Source: Tetracentron sinense (Eukaryota > Streptophyta > Magnoliopsida > Trochodendrales > Trochodendraceae). Taken from it: DNA of 64,000 nt. Below, piece after piece: positions 33,113 through 42,838 of this stretch (the stretch's first letter is position 1; each line of letters starts with the position of its first letter). Location of the stretch: the NCBI GenBank assembly GCA_015143295.1, contig CM026570.1, forward strand, positions 26,977,250 through 27,041,249. The letters run 5' to 3'. The translations under genes were made by a program, and so were the position numbers. The notes below the pieces were generated by a model. That model worked only from the letters and a program-made list of their open reading frames with translations, made no database searches and was not told where the DNA came from.

Positions 33113-35701
33113 TCAACCACCATGGGGAACAAGATTATTACATGTTTGCCTATTGTGCCCAGTTTGTTTACATCTTCCACATCTTACAGTGGACCTTTCC
33201 TCACCCTGTGAGAGAATTCTATTCTTCTTCGGCTTTCCTGAACGTCTTCTTCCCACTGGTGGTTTAATCCTCTCCATCTCTACCATGATTTCAGGTGGGA
33301 GGTCCCATGATTTTTTGTCAAGCAGTGGATATATTGACTCTTGGTAGGTGGCTTGGTACGTTAGTGATGTGTAGAATTGCGAACAATAGTTGTATGGATC
33401 TACCCGATACTTTCTACATCCAGCCAAGGCATGTTTACAAGACAACCCTATTTTATAGAATTTCCCACAAGTGCAATTCCCATCCAGAAGCTTCACAGTA
33501 TCTCAATTGTTTTTCCCAACCACATAATACTGATACATAGCAATTCCATGAGAATCTAAATAACGTGCCTGTGATTGTCCCTTTTGTATTTGCTCTTCGG
33601 CCCATGTTGTTAGCCTGACATTCATTTGCATAGCACTGATTTTTCGGTTGTAGAACATATTTTGTACCTTCAGTCCCACATTCTCCAAAAGCATAGTGAC
33701 TGGATATTCTTTTGCTTCTTTCAGCAAACTATTCAAACTCTCGGTTATGTTCGTAGTCAGCACATTATACCTCTTCGCACTATAAAAGGCTCGGGCCTAT
33801 TTCTCTTTTGGTATTGCATCCAACCATTGCACAACGAGAGGGTTTACAGCTGCGAGTTCTGTCATTATCTCATGAAACTCGCTTTCTCTACATGTCTTCA
33901 CGGCTTTTCAGAAATACGGAAACAATTGCTTATCCTTGAATGTTGCATATATATTTTGGCTAATGTGGAATGCGCAGTAGCCATGAATTGCATGTGGGAA
34001 TACAACAAGGACTTGGCTTATCAAACTAACATGTCGATCTGTTACAATCACTAGATCATCTATGTGTCCAAATGCTCTTGATAATTGAGTTAAGAAAAAA
34101 TTGTAAGTAACATTATTCTCCGACTCCGCTATCCCAAGGGCAACTGGAAATATGTGATTGTCTCCGTCTAGAACTGTTGCGGCAATTAGTATTCCTTTGT
34201 ACTTTCCCTTTAAATGTGTCCCATCAATGGCTGCCACTTTCCGTAAAGTCGTCTGAAAACTTCGAATACACGGTCCAAGAGCCATAAAACATCTTTCAAA
34301 TGCCCCATTTTCAGGATCAGCCACTATTGCTGTTACTGTGCCCGGATTAGTCCTTTTAAGTTCATGAAAATAGGCAGGGAGTTCAGCATAAGAGTGGTCG
34401 TATGAATCTCTAACTATTTCAATGGCAATCTCCTTAGCTTTCCAAGCTTTCTTGTAACTCATTCTAACCCCATATTCTTTCCACACATCATGAATAATCT
34501 CTTTGGGCTTATACGAGACATTTGCCTCAATACGTCCCACAACCATGTCACTCACAACTAAACTGGTTGCTTGTCGATGATCGGTACCACCTAAGGGATA
34601 TCCACAAGAGTGATGTGAATTATAAGTCTTTATTTTGAAAACACAAACCTCATTCACTTTCGATGCACGCAACCTCCAGGTGCAATTATCTATAAGACAT
34701 CTAACTGTGTACTTTTGTTGATTTGAATCCATAACCTTGAATTGAAAATTGTTTCGCATCGCATATCTAGACAGTACATTTTGTAGACGTCTTTTGTCCT
34801 TAAATAATTTTCCAAGCGATATTTCACCAGCTTCCACTCCAGTTTCAAACTCTGATGCTTCCCAATTTACACAGTCATCTACATAGTCATTTAGTTGCAT
34901 CACATTTGCCAGTGATTGTACTGGAGCTTGTGGTGATGATGGAGCTTGTGCTGACGGTTCTGGATGAGCTTGTGGTGATGCTTCTGGATGAGCTTCTGTA
35001 TCTACTTGTCTTACTCGACGAAAAACAGACGCTGAGGAACTAGGAATATCAGCATGCGGGGTATGAGAGTGTATAGTCCTTGTGTCCCACTCTGCTGTTG
35101 CCTCCCTATGTAAAAAGTCTTCAAGCTTATCGCAGACACCGTATGTTGCTACATCTTCATCTTGATTAAAATCACTATAAAAATCATGTTCATCTTCATT
35201 AGTTGAGCTTGAGTCTATACTTTTTAAACATTCATCACCGTTATCATTTTCAGCCTCCTGAATATGAGTCCCCTTATAGAAAGGAATGACAGTCTCCTGA
35301 ATATGAGGATCAACAACCTCCTGAACACGCTGATATTCACAACTCGCATCATTCAAACCAAACTGTGGTTGTGGTACAGATTTCCTCACCTTCGATATAT
35401 ATAATGGCGGCAATTTATTTTCTACTTTCCTGACATGTGAAAGAAATGCCCACAACTCTTCATCGTCTGTAATATCACTGGGAGAGATTGGCGCTGGTGT
35501 AGGAATCAAACACCTCACTATAATCTCATACTCTTCCAGTCGAGTGTTAGTCAATTGATAAACTTTATCCAATAGTTTGTCATATGTCATTTTCGAAGAT
35601 AATTGCAACAACTTTGATTTTCCACCACTGTACACGTACCCTCGAACACGGTCGTCAATGTTCCACTCATCGTCATAACAACAAACTACTGATATCGGCA
35701 T
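33113..35701 (-). pseudogene. MuDR-type MULE transposase, in frame but with three nonsense codons
   Basis: A single frame of 863 codons runs from ATG 35701 to the stop at 33113. It shows a PB1-like N-terminal domain (about residues 1-95), an acidic/proline-rich linker, and a MuDR DNA-binding region with CLIDNCTW...HHSCG zinc-type ligands (about 330-380). Then come the MULE transposase domain (IDGTHLKGKYKG, Asp at about 493; VTDRHVSL, Asp at about 555; CAFH motif at about 576-579), a SWIM finger (CTCGKFYKIGLSCKH) and a CX2CX4HX4C zinc knuckle (CGRCKQTGHNRQTC). This order is standard for plant MULEs. Internal stops lie at 33908-33910 (TGA), 33797-33799 (TAG) and 33503-33505 (TGA). All sit where family members have Trp or Arg. 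No frameshift was seen. The start is the ATG just after a TTGCAG acceptor at 35705. Confidence 0.9.
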
Positions 35702-35744
35702 TATCTGCAATATCGGGAAAACACTCAATCCGTTAAAGTAATCT

Positions 35745-36480
35745 GAAAAATTTCGAAAATGAGCGCTGTAACCATTGAAAATGCACTGTAATAACCAAAA
35801 CCGCCAAAGATCACAAAATCATCGAAATAACACTGTCATATCAAAATTGCAATAACAGAAAACCCCCGAAAATGGGCATTGTATCCATCGAAAAGCTGTG
35901 TCAAAACAGAAAACCACCGAAAATGACCATCAAAGCATTGAAACAGAACTGTAATAACAGAAAACCACCGAAAAGGAGCATAAAATCATCGAAAATACGT
36001 TGTAATATCGAAAATGCAATAACAGAAAACCACCGAAAATGACCACAAAACAGCCGAAATAGCACTGTAATAACAGAAAACCACCGAAAATATGCATAAA
36101 ATCATCGAAAATGCACTGTTATACTGGAAAACCACTGAAAATGGGCATAAAATCATCGAAAAAGCACTGTTATACTGGAAAACCACCGAAAATGGGCATA
36201 AAATCATCGAAAAGCACTGTAAAAGAGAAAATGCAATAACATCAAACCCCCGAAAATGACCACAAAACCGCCGAAAATAAGCTCAAAACCACCGAAAATG
36301 AGAACTGTAATATTGAAAATGCACTGTAATCATAGATAACTACCGAAAATGAGCAAAAAAAATCAAACTTTATCACTACAACCATCGAAAATGAACTCTA
36401 ATAACAGAAAATGACGAAAATGAGCACATAACCCTAGCAAATACCGAATATGATCACTGTAACCATCGCAAAATGGATCA
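35745..36480 (-). repeat. TTTTCGG motif array 3, in the transposase 5'-UTR intron
   Basis: On the plus strand this appears as repeated ACCACCGAAAATGAGCATAA and ATCGAAAA units; on the minus strand, the transposase sense strand, it reads TTTTCGGTGGTTTTC. The number of copies is similar to array 1. Longer similar units of about 50-60 bp (ACTGTTATACTGGAAAACCA) recur at 36115-36215. The array fills the presumed intron from donor 36499 to acceptor 35705. Confidence 0.9.
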
Positions 36481-36559
36481 AAAACATATAAACACTTACC
36501 CTATGTTCTTGTTCTTCTACTTCTTTTTCTTCTTCTTCACAAGGGTTTAGCTCAGTTGC

Positions 36560-36690
36560 AATGAAGGAGAAAGCTTCAACGAAGGGGAAAACTTAAGTCT
36601 AGCTTGTTGCAACGAAGGGGAAAGCTTGAGTTTCGGATGAACGCTTCGTTGAAGGGGAAAGCTTGAGCTCAGTCGCACGGTGTTTAAGGG
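36560..36690 (-). repeat. Short repeats AACGAAGGGGAAAGCTT upstream of the transposase
   Basis: Four imperfect copies of AACGAAGGGGAAAGCTTGAG (plus-strand reading) lie between the transposase 5'-UTR donor and the right terminal repeat. They fall where the promoter or 5' leader would be. Confidence 0.75.
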
Positions 36691-36767
36691 TTCTCTAACA
36701 GGGATGGGGGGCATCTTGGAGAAATTTTTTTTGAGGAAACCACGTGCTCCACTAAAATCACTGTAGA

Positions 36768-36848
36768 AGCCTATAGAAATAAATATTTCAAACCGGAGCC
36801 CATATATGGGTTTTTTCATAATACGGGGCCCAAATCCGTATTTTCCTC
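36768..36848 (-). repeat. Right terminal inverted repeat of the MULE
   Basis: The plus-strand end CCGTATTTTCCTC is the reverse complement of the left end GAGGAAAATACGG. Similarity continues inward for about 80 bp. It is directly followed by the target duplication. Confidence 0.9.
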
Positions 36849-36857
36849 TTAAAAATA
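36849..36857. repeat. Right 9-bp target-site duplication of the MULE
   Basis: TTAAAAATA, identical to 27842-27850. Confidence 0.9.
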
Positions 36858-37266
36858 TCCTAGAAAGTATGTTGATTTGGTTATACTATTCTAAAAGACA
36901 ATAAATGCAATTATATCTATTCTAGAAAGAAAACAAAACTAAGCCTAGATATGACTAAGAAATGAGAGAGTTTAGAGCAGGGCCTAGTCTTGACACCCGT
37001 GAGTCACTTGTCCTTTTTTTTTTTGGTTAAGACACACCCAACTCACACACAGAGACCAAGTCTCAACCGAAGCCTTGGTCTCTACCGAAGCCACAACCAC
37101 GCACAACTCTCAAAATACAGTGAGGCATGGTACATTTTTCACCAGAACCTGGATTCGGAATGCTATAGCTCATGCTCATAGGTTTCGAGTCATGCTTAGA
37201 CTTAAATGTAGCCTCTAGGCTATTGGGTAGGTCATAGGTTCATTTGTTCACCACCATTGCCACGAG

Positions 37267-37633
37267 GAGATCGAATCACAGCCAATTGTGATGGAACCAG
37301 GGAGGGTTCAATCGCAGGCACATGTGTCCATTTTAAGATTTTTTAACTGTGGTTAAGATCCACTAATCCTTAGGGTTTAACTAATCCTTAGGGTTTAACA
37401 ATCTAAACTTAGTTTAAAAAAAAAACATTAAAACAATATTTACTCTAGTTAAAAATTTTTAACCGTTAGGGTTAGTATTTTTATTTAAAACTAAGGTTAG
37501 CTTGTTAAACCCTAAGAATTAGTGAATCTTAACCACGACAACAATTAATAGAGGTTAAAAAGGACACATGTTAACCTGTGGGTACCATTGAACTCTGCCT
37601 GAGTTCAATTGTATTTGGCTATGATTCGATCTC
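37267..37633. mobile_element. Foldback MITE, 367 bp, imperfect 9-bp flanking duplication
   Basis: The termini GAGATCGAATCACAGCC and GGCTATGATTCGATCTC are inverted copies with one difference. The whole element folds on itself through AACTGTGGTTAAGATCCAC / GTGAATCTTAACCACG and AATCCTTAGGGTT / AACCCTAAGAATT arms. The flanks TGCCACGAG and TACGACGAG (37634-37642) match at seven of nine bases, suggesting an old Mutator-type insertion. Several relatives occur in this window. Confidence 0.7.
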
Positions 37634-37704
37634 TACGACGAGGGGTTGGTAGGTGCCTCTAGCTACTTGCTTTACTCACTAAGACTGAGAGTACAAAAAG
37701 GGAT

Positions 37705-38065
37705 ATTTATAGGAGCAAAGCCAATCGTGATTGAATTCAGGGAGAGTTCAATCGCTCCCACAAGTCAACACCTGTCCCCTTTAACCCCTATTAACTGTGG
37801 TCAAGATTCTTTAGCCCTTAGTTTGAAATAATCTAACCATAGTTTTTTGAAAAAAATTAACCTGAAGACTTAAAAATTCTTAATGTGAGTTAAATATTTT
37901 TTTCTAAAAACTAAGGTTAGATTATTGAACACTAAGGGTTAGAGAATCTTAACCATGGTTAATAGGGATTAAATGGGATACGTGTTGACCTGTGGGAGCG
38001 ATTGAACTCTCCTTGTATTCAATCGCGATTGGCCGTGATTCAATCTCTATCTATAGGCTCTAAAT
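37705..38065. mobile_element. Second copy of the foldback MITE family
   Basis: It shows the same architecture as the neighbouring element: GCCAATCGTGATTGAATTC...GAGAGTTCAATCG at the left, mirrored by CGATTGAACTCTCC...GCGATTGGCCGTGATTCAATC at the right, with TTAAGATTC cores and AAAACTAAGGTTAG. The left terminus is less clear than the right. Confidence 0.6.
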
Positions 38066-38836
38066 GGGGCTAAAATTTAAGAAAAATGATCCGTGTTTAA
38101 AGAGTGTTTTAGGGGATATTCATGGTCTAGATCTTTAAAAACAGGATTAGGTGATAGACATGGGTGATGCTTATCGACTACAAAAAAAATGTCTGGGTCG
38201 ATCTGGGTCGATGAGGATCAAAAATCAGGTTTTGTCTCATAGCTCCTTTTGGGTGCACCATTCGTGAGGCAATAGGGGATCGGTGCAGCCTAGGGGCTTC
38301 CATGAAAACAAATGGGTCCTCTGGAATCTTATTCTTTGCCTTTTTGTCCTACTTTCGGACCACTGCCATTGTATGTGGGCCTCGGTAAGCACTTACGATT
38401 CTAATTTCCGTGCAACTGAATCCGGAAATAGTAAAACTTATACTTGTTTCAAATTGAATTTCGATACGAATCAAATGGTACTCATGGATTTTGTATCACA
38501 TATCTGTATCTCATAATTTTAGTTCATTCTTAAAATATAAATGAGGCAACTATTTCAAGGCCGGGTTTAAATATGAGCCGGAGCTTTATTTCATGGCTTT
38601 TGAGCGCAGCTCCATGTAAGTGTATATTGTCAGTGAGAATCTTATCTCTATTAATATAATGAGAATTCCGGATGTTCAAAACGTTGATTGAAAGTATAAT
38701 GTCTAAAATACGCTTGCGATTATAAATAAAGGTGCAAAAGAAAATTTGTAAAAAGTTAAATTTTTTGTAAGGGTAGATTTGTTCTTTTATCCTTCTCCTT
38801 TCTCTCTCTCAAGTCTCAATCACTCTCACGTCATTT

Positions 38837-38868
<32 letters not shown>

Positions 38869-38890
38869 TCTCCCTTTCCCACCCCACTCG
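38066..38890. other. Intergenic sequence; CTCACT-rich tract, no gene
   Basis: There are no supported coding regions. A pyrimidine tract of CTCACTCTCACTCTC type lies at about 38795-38880, next to the following MITE copy. Confidence 0.5.
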
Positions 38891-38899
38891 CTCTTGTAT

Positions 38900-39355
38900 A
38901 GAGATTGAATAAACCAATTGTGATTGAACTCGAGTTCAATTGCACTCACATCGCACCCTAATGTCAACACCTGCCTATTTTAATTTTTATTAACCGTAGT
39001 TAAGATTTATTGACCCTTAGGGTTTAATAATCTAATCTTGATTTTGAGAAATTATTTTTTTATAAAAAATAAGCTTGGGTTAACGTGTCCCTTTTAATCT
39101 TCATTAACTGTAGTTAAGATTTATTAACCCTTAGGGTTCAACAATCAAATCTTGGTTTTTAAATTATTAATTTTTTAAATAACCTTAGGGATTAAATTTC
39201 TTAACCCTTGGGTTACTCTTTTTAAAATATTTTTTTTTTCTAAAAACTAAGGTTAGATTGTTAAATCATAAGAGTTAGTAAATCTTAACCACGATTAAGA
39301 TGAGTTAAAATGGATACGTGTTGACCTGTGGGTGTGATTGAGCTCTCCTTAAGTT
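38900..39355. mobile_element. Third copy of the foldback MITE family, internally rearranged
   Basis: It begins AGAGATTGAATAAACCAATTG and ends near GTGATTGAGCTCTCC. The core TTAAGATTTATT(G/A)ACCCTTAGGGTT is present twice (about 39000 and 39116), suggesting an internal duplication of one arm. Confidence 0.55.
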
Positions 39356-39359
39356 AGCC

Positions 39360-40140
39360 AAAGGCCAACATGTTTTTCTCCCTTTTACACATGTGCATCA
39401 CATTGGTCACACTAGCGTGGCTCAGACTTCCTTCTCTCTCTCTCTCCCTCTTCCCTATCTCACGTGCATATGTGCAGCCCATTAGTAATTATAGAGATAA
39501 AAATGTTTACAAAACTACTACTACATCTCTCAATAATTTCAAGTTTTTCACAATCTAGACATTTGAAAGGGACCTCCGCTCAAATGCCAACCAAAGCTCT
39601 GCCTCATATTTAAACTCTTTATGGAATTGATAAAAACAGAGGTAACTCTAGCAGAAGAAGCAAAGATCAATATTGATAAATGAGGGAGTGCACTCTAGAA
39701 TGAAAAAGTTCTTAAAAGAAAAGTAAAAAAGGCATTGTAGGAAAAGTGAAAGAATGATAAACTAAAACGCACAACTGAGTATGTCTTGTGGTAAACGAGA
39801 CTAAACAATTGAGATAAGCATGGGAAAGTGAGAGCCCAACTTTCTAAAATGAATGATGCACCAAGAGACGTACATGCAAATAGAAATGATGAGAGCTTGG
39901 AATAGATCTCCGGCAAGAGTGAAAGTCGAGCATTGGACCAAAATATGTTGACAACTCCTCAGACAGGTTAATTCCATTCAGGACTTTAGAAACTGTTAAA
40001 TATGATGACCAAGGGTGGAGCCAGTAGTTTATTGTAGGGAAGGCAAGAGATTGAAAATGTTAGTAATTGTTGATAAATTTGTGAGGAATGATTAAGCGGG
40101 TATAGCATATTCTTATTCTGGGTCTAGGGGGAAACGAGAG
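39360..40140. other. Intergenic sequence, nothing recognised
   Basis: A CT-rich tract at 39430-39455; otherwise AT-rich with chance frames only. Confidence 0.5.
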
Positions 40141-40149
40141 GTATGTTGT

Positions 40150-41110
40150 AAGGGGAATAAATTGATGAGGTCGATGAGGCGTTTGGCTCAGCCATACCCA
40201 CCTGTCAGCATTGTCAACTTCCTTGATCCCGACCTGCCAACGTTGTGCAATTGGACCCTGACTTGAGCTGGCAGTACGATATCATACAATCTGACTTATC
40301 ATTATTTAATTGCGAATTGCTAAGCCGGAGCTCATCCCGAGTTGGCCTCCAGCTCGATCAATCAACCATCCGACCACGAGCTCAGATTTGCTTACTAGCC
40401 TCGACCTCCCGACTTGACTAACTAAGCCTCGTCCCGAGCTGTGCATCAGCTCGGGCAACTATCAATCCGACTTGATCACCATGGAAAAAGTCATTTCATA
40501 CAAGTATAAAACAGTTGGCAACACGACACAAGACTAGCGTGATCACTAGCTCGAGCAGAGGCACGACTCGAGCTCTAACTATGAGCTTGGGCCTTGACTA
40601 TGAACTCTGACCTAACTAGCCCAATCAGACAGCACTTGATATTTTGCTTTCGATCCCAAGCTACCAAGCTAACAACTAGCTTGGGAACCCGACCACTCAA
40701 CCTGGTCATTAGCTCAGCCTTACTATTTGTCATTAGCTTAGCCATCTCGAACTGCCCGAGATACAGTACTATCACTAAGAGATATCCCATTCGTCTTCGT
40801 ACCAGGCTGTGGTAGGATCCTGAGAAGCAAGAAGCATAGGCAGACAACCTAATCCTGATTGACAAAAAACATGTAACCACTACCACATGTCCAGGCATGC
40901 ATAATCAATCTCTAGATCCGTTCAGCAGTTGATTGAAATGATAGTTGACCAACCTTATGACCGAGTAGGTAGAGACAAAGTGTAGATCCCCAGAACTCAT
41001 GTATACTATACAGTGAATAGTGCCTTGCACTAGTCTTGTAAAAGGCTTTAAACCTTATGTTTTTATGTATGAAATGAAAGTGAGGATTTGAACTCACTAA
41101 CATAGGCTAT
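40150..41110. repeat. GC-richer AGCTCG-type repeat block, possible LTR fragment
   Basis: Base composition rises and short tracts such as GAGCTCGGG, CGAGCTCAGA, AGCTCGATC and TCCCGAGCTG recur from 40250 to 40760. The block ends in an ordinary AT-rich segment. The pattern resembles the repetitive LTR of some plant retroelements, but neither TG...CA ends nor a target duplication were found. Confidence 0.35.
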
Positions 41111-41129
41111 GATATGTGATTAAGGGTTC

Positions 41130-41560
41130 TAAGGACCCTTTCGAATGAATAAGTTATGTCAAAAACAAGAAGGAAACAAGCTAAGTATGGAAAATGGGAA
41201 AAATAAACAAAATAGGCAAGAGTGGGGGTAGTCGGTCGACCGACCCCTAATCCGGTCGACTGACTAGTTGATCGGTTTGTATGGAAAAAAAATTCAAAGA
41301 GTGGATTTTTGGCCGATCGACGGGATTGGGCAATCTGGTCGACTGACTAAGCCAATCTGGTCGACCGACTCGTGCGGATTTGCTTGGTTTGGTCCCTTCA
41401 AGTCATTTCATTAAAGGTATTTTGGTCTTTTGACCATCCCCTTTGCCTATTTAAGCCCAATTTCGGGGGCTTAGGGTTTCACAAACCCTATAAGACAAAT
41501 TTGAGAGATTTTGAGAGAGAGAGAAGAGGGGAGTTGGGGTCTTAGTCTGACTCTTGTACT
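41130..41560 (+). mobile_element. LTR remnant related to the 19.4-kb solo LTR
   Basis: It contains the perfect 14-base palindrome GTCGGTCGACCGAC (41231-41244) and several GGTCGACTGACT/GGTCGACCGACTCG variants. These are followed by GGTATTTTGGTCTTTTGACC and a TATTTAAGCCCAA leader-like tract. The order palindromes, then GGTATTNTGGTCTTTTG, then leader is the same as in the solo LTR at 19366-21745, although the sequences have diverged. Confidence 0.55.
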
Positions 41561-41674
41561 TGGAATACAGTTGATATAAAATAAGAAATTTTTAGGTTGA
41601 CTATTTAGATTGCCTTATCTTCTCTTTATAAGTCGGTTTGAATGTAAATCACGATGCCAAAGTCTCTTAACTCC

Positions 41675-41703
41675 TATGTCTATATATATATATATATATA
41701 TAT
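41675..41703. repeat. TA microsatellite
   Basis: A TA dinucleotide run. Confidence 0.9.
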
Positions 41704-41752
41704 CAAAAGTTAAGGCACCCCTTGACTCATAGCTATGCCTAAAATAACTAGA

Positions 41753-41800
41753 TTGGGATTGGGATTGGGATTGGGATTGGGATTGGGGGGGAGGGGGGGC
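41753..41800. repeat. GGGATT hexamer microsatellite and G-run
   Basis: Six or so copies of GGGATT are followed by GGGGGGGAGGGGGGG. It is not the plant telomere repeat (TTTAGGG). The G-runs could form a quadruplex on the plus strand. Confidence 0.9.
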
Positions 41801-42221
41801 TTCATGCTTCATGTTTACAAAGGTCATTATGAAGAAAGAATATAATCAAGGATTTTGAGAATGAATGAGAGATTGTATTCTTGTTTTCAGATTCCGGGGT
41901 GATAGGATAGCACCGAGAAGGTGGGGATGAGTGAGGGAAAGTAGGTGAGAGTTTAAAAAGATTTTTTACACACCTTGCATGGTACAAGCTAACGTGGAAA
42001 GTAGTTGAAGTAATTAAATTAAAATTGATCGTTTACCAAAAACAAAAATGACTTGAAGTCTAATTTGACAAAAACCTTTTTCTAGGCTACTTTATATTAG
42101 TCGTATTTACTGTGAAAACCAGATAGGTCACTGTAATTTCTCTCAATAGGGAATGCTCGTTCGACTCATGCATTGGTTCCACAGTTTGTAATACCATTAT
42201 CTTTGCTAAATTGAAGGTGAA

Positions 42222-42430
42222 ATTGAAGGTGAGACACTGACCCCTCTATCTAGTATGGCAAAAGTGTGGAAAAAAAAGGTCTTGAGTTCAATATTTTCAA
42301 ATAGAATAATATCTTACAATGTTGGTGAAATTGAAGGTGAGACACTGACCCCTCTATCCAGTATGGCAAAAGTGTGAGAAAAAAAAGGTCTTGAGTTCAA
42401 TATTTTCAAATAGAATAATAACTTACAATG
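42222..42430. repeat. Tandem duplication, about 105 bp x 2
   Basis: Two adjacent copies, about 42222-42324 and 42327-42430, are nearly identical from GAAATTGAAGGTGAGACACT to AATAATA-CTTACAATGT. The few differences suggest a recent event. Confidence 0.9.
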
Positions 42431-42485
42431 TAGAATTTTTTTTTGGTACTATGAGAGGATGGTCCACTCACACTGACAACTAAGC

Positions 42486-42488
<3 letters not shown>

Positions 42489-42538
<50 letters not shown>
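42489..42538. repeat. AT microsatellite
   Basis: About 50 bp of uninterrupted AT dinucleotides. Confidence 0.95.
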
Positions 42539-42542
<4 letters not shown>

Positions 42543-42838
42543 GAAAAGATGGATGGTTGAGGGATGTGGTGGAAGTACACTCCCTTCATTTTTCTTTTAT
42601 TTTAGTAGTTTAATACAACTTGGCTTGCAATTCTTTGGTTAGCATTGCTTAGTGGGTTAGGAGCCGAGTACCAAACTTACAAATATATTAAACAATATGG
42701 GCCTATCAACCACCATTACTTGAGAGGGAGTGAAATCTTGAACACACCACATAAGAGAGAGATAAACACTGCCACTGGCATAAGTCAGCAACTGTTCTTG
42801 AGTAGAGCAAGTGTTTATACGTCATATTATTAAAGAAA

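Larger units (their letters stand above)
27851..36848. mobile_element. Complete Mutator-like element (Kaonashi-type MULE), 8,998 bp
   Basis: The two ends begin GAGGAAAATACGGATTTGGG and are inverted copies of each other for about 80 bp, with a few substitutions and one indel, flanked by the 9-bp duplication TTAAAAATA. Inside are two convergent genes: a DUF1985/Ulp1-like cysteine protease (29084-32179, +) and a MuDR-type transposase (35701-33113, -). Arabidopsis Kaonashi elements are the known MULE family that carries ULP-like protease genes; I assign this element to that type on gene content. Both genes carry nonsense codons, so the copy is non-autonomous today. Three arrays of a TTTTCGG-containing motif are the most distinctive non-coding feature. 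Confidence 0.9.

Noticed and set aside
41753-41800. Interstitial telomere repeat
   Set aside because: The unit is GGGATT, not the plant TTTAGGG.
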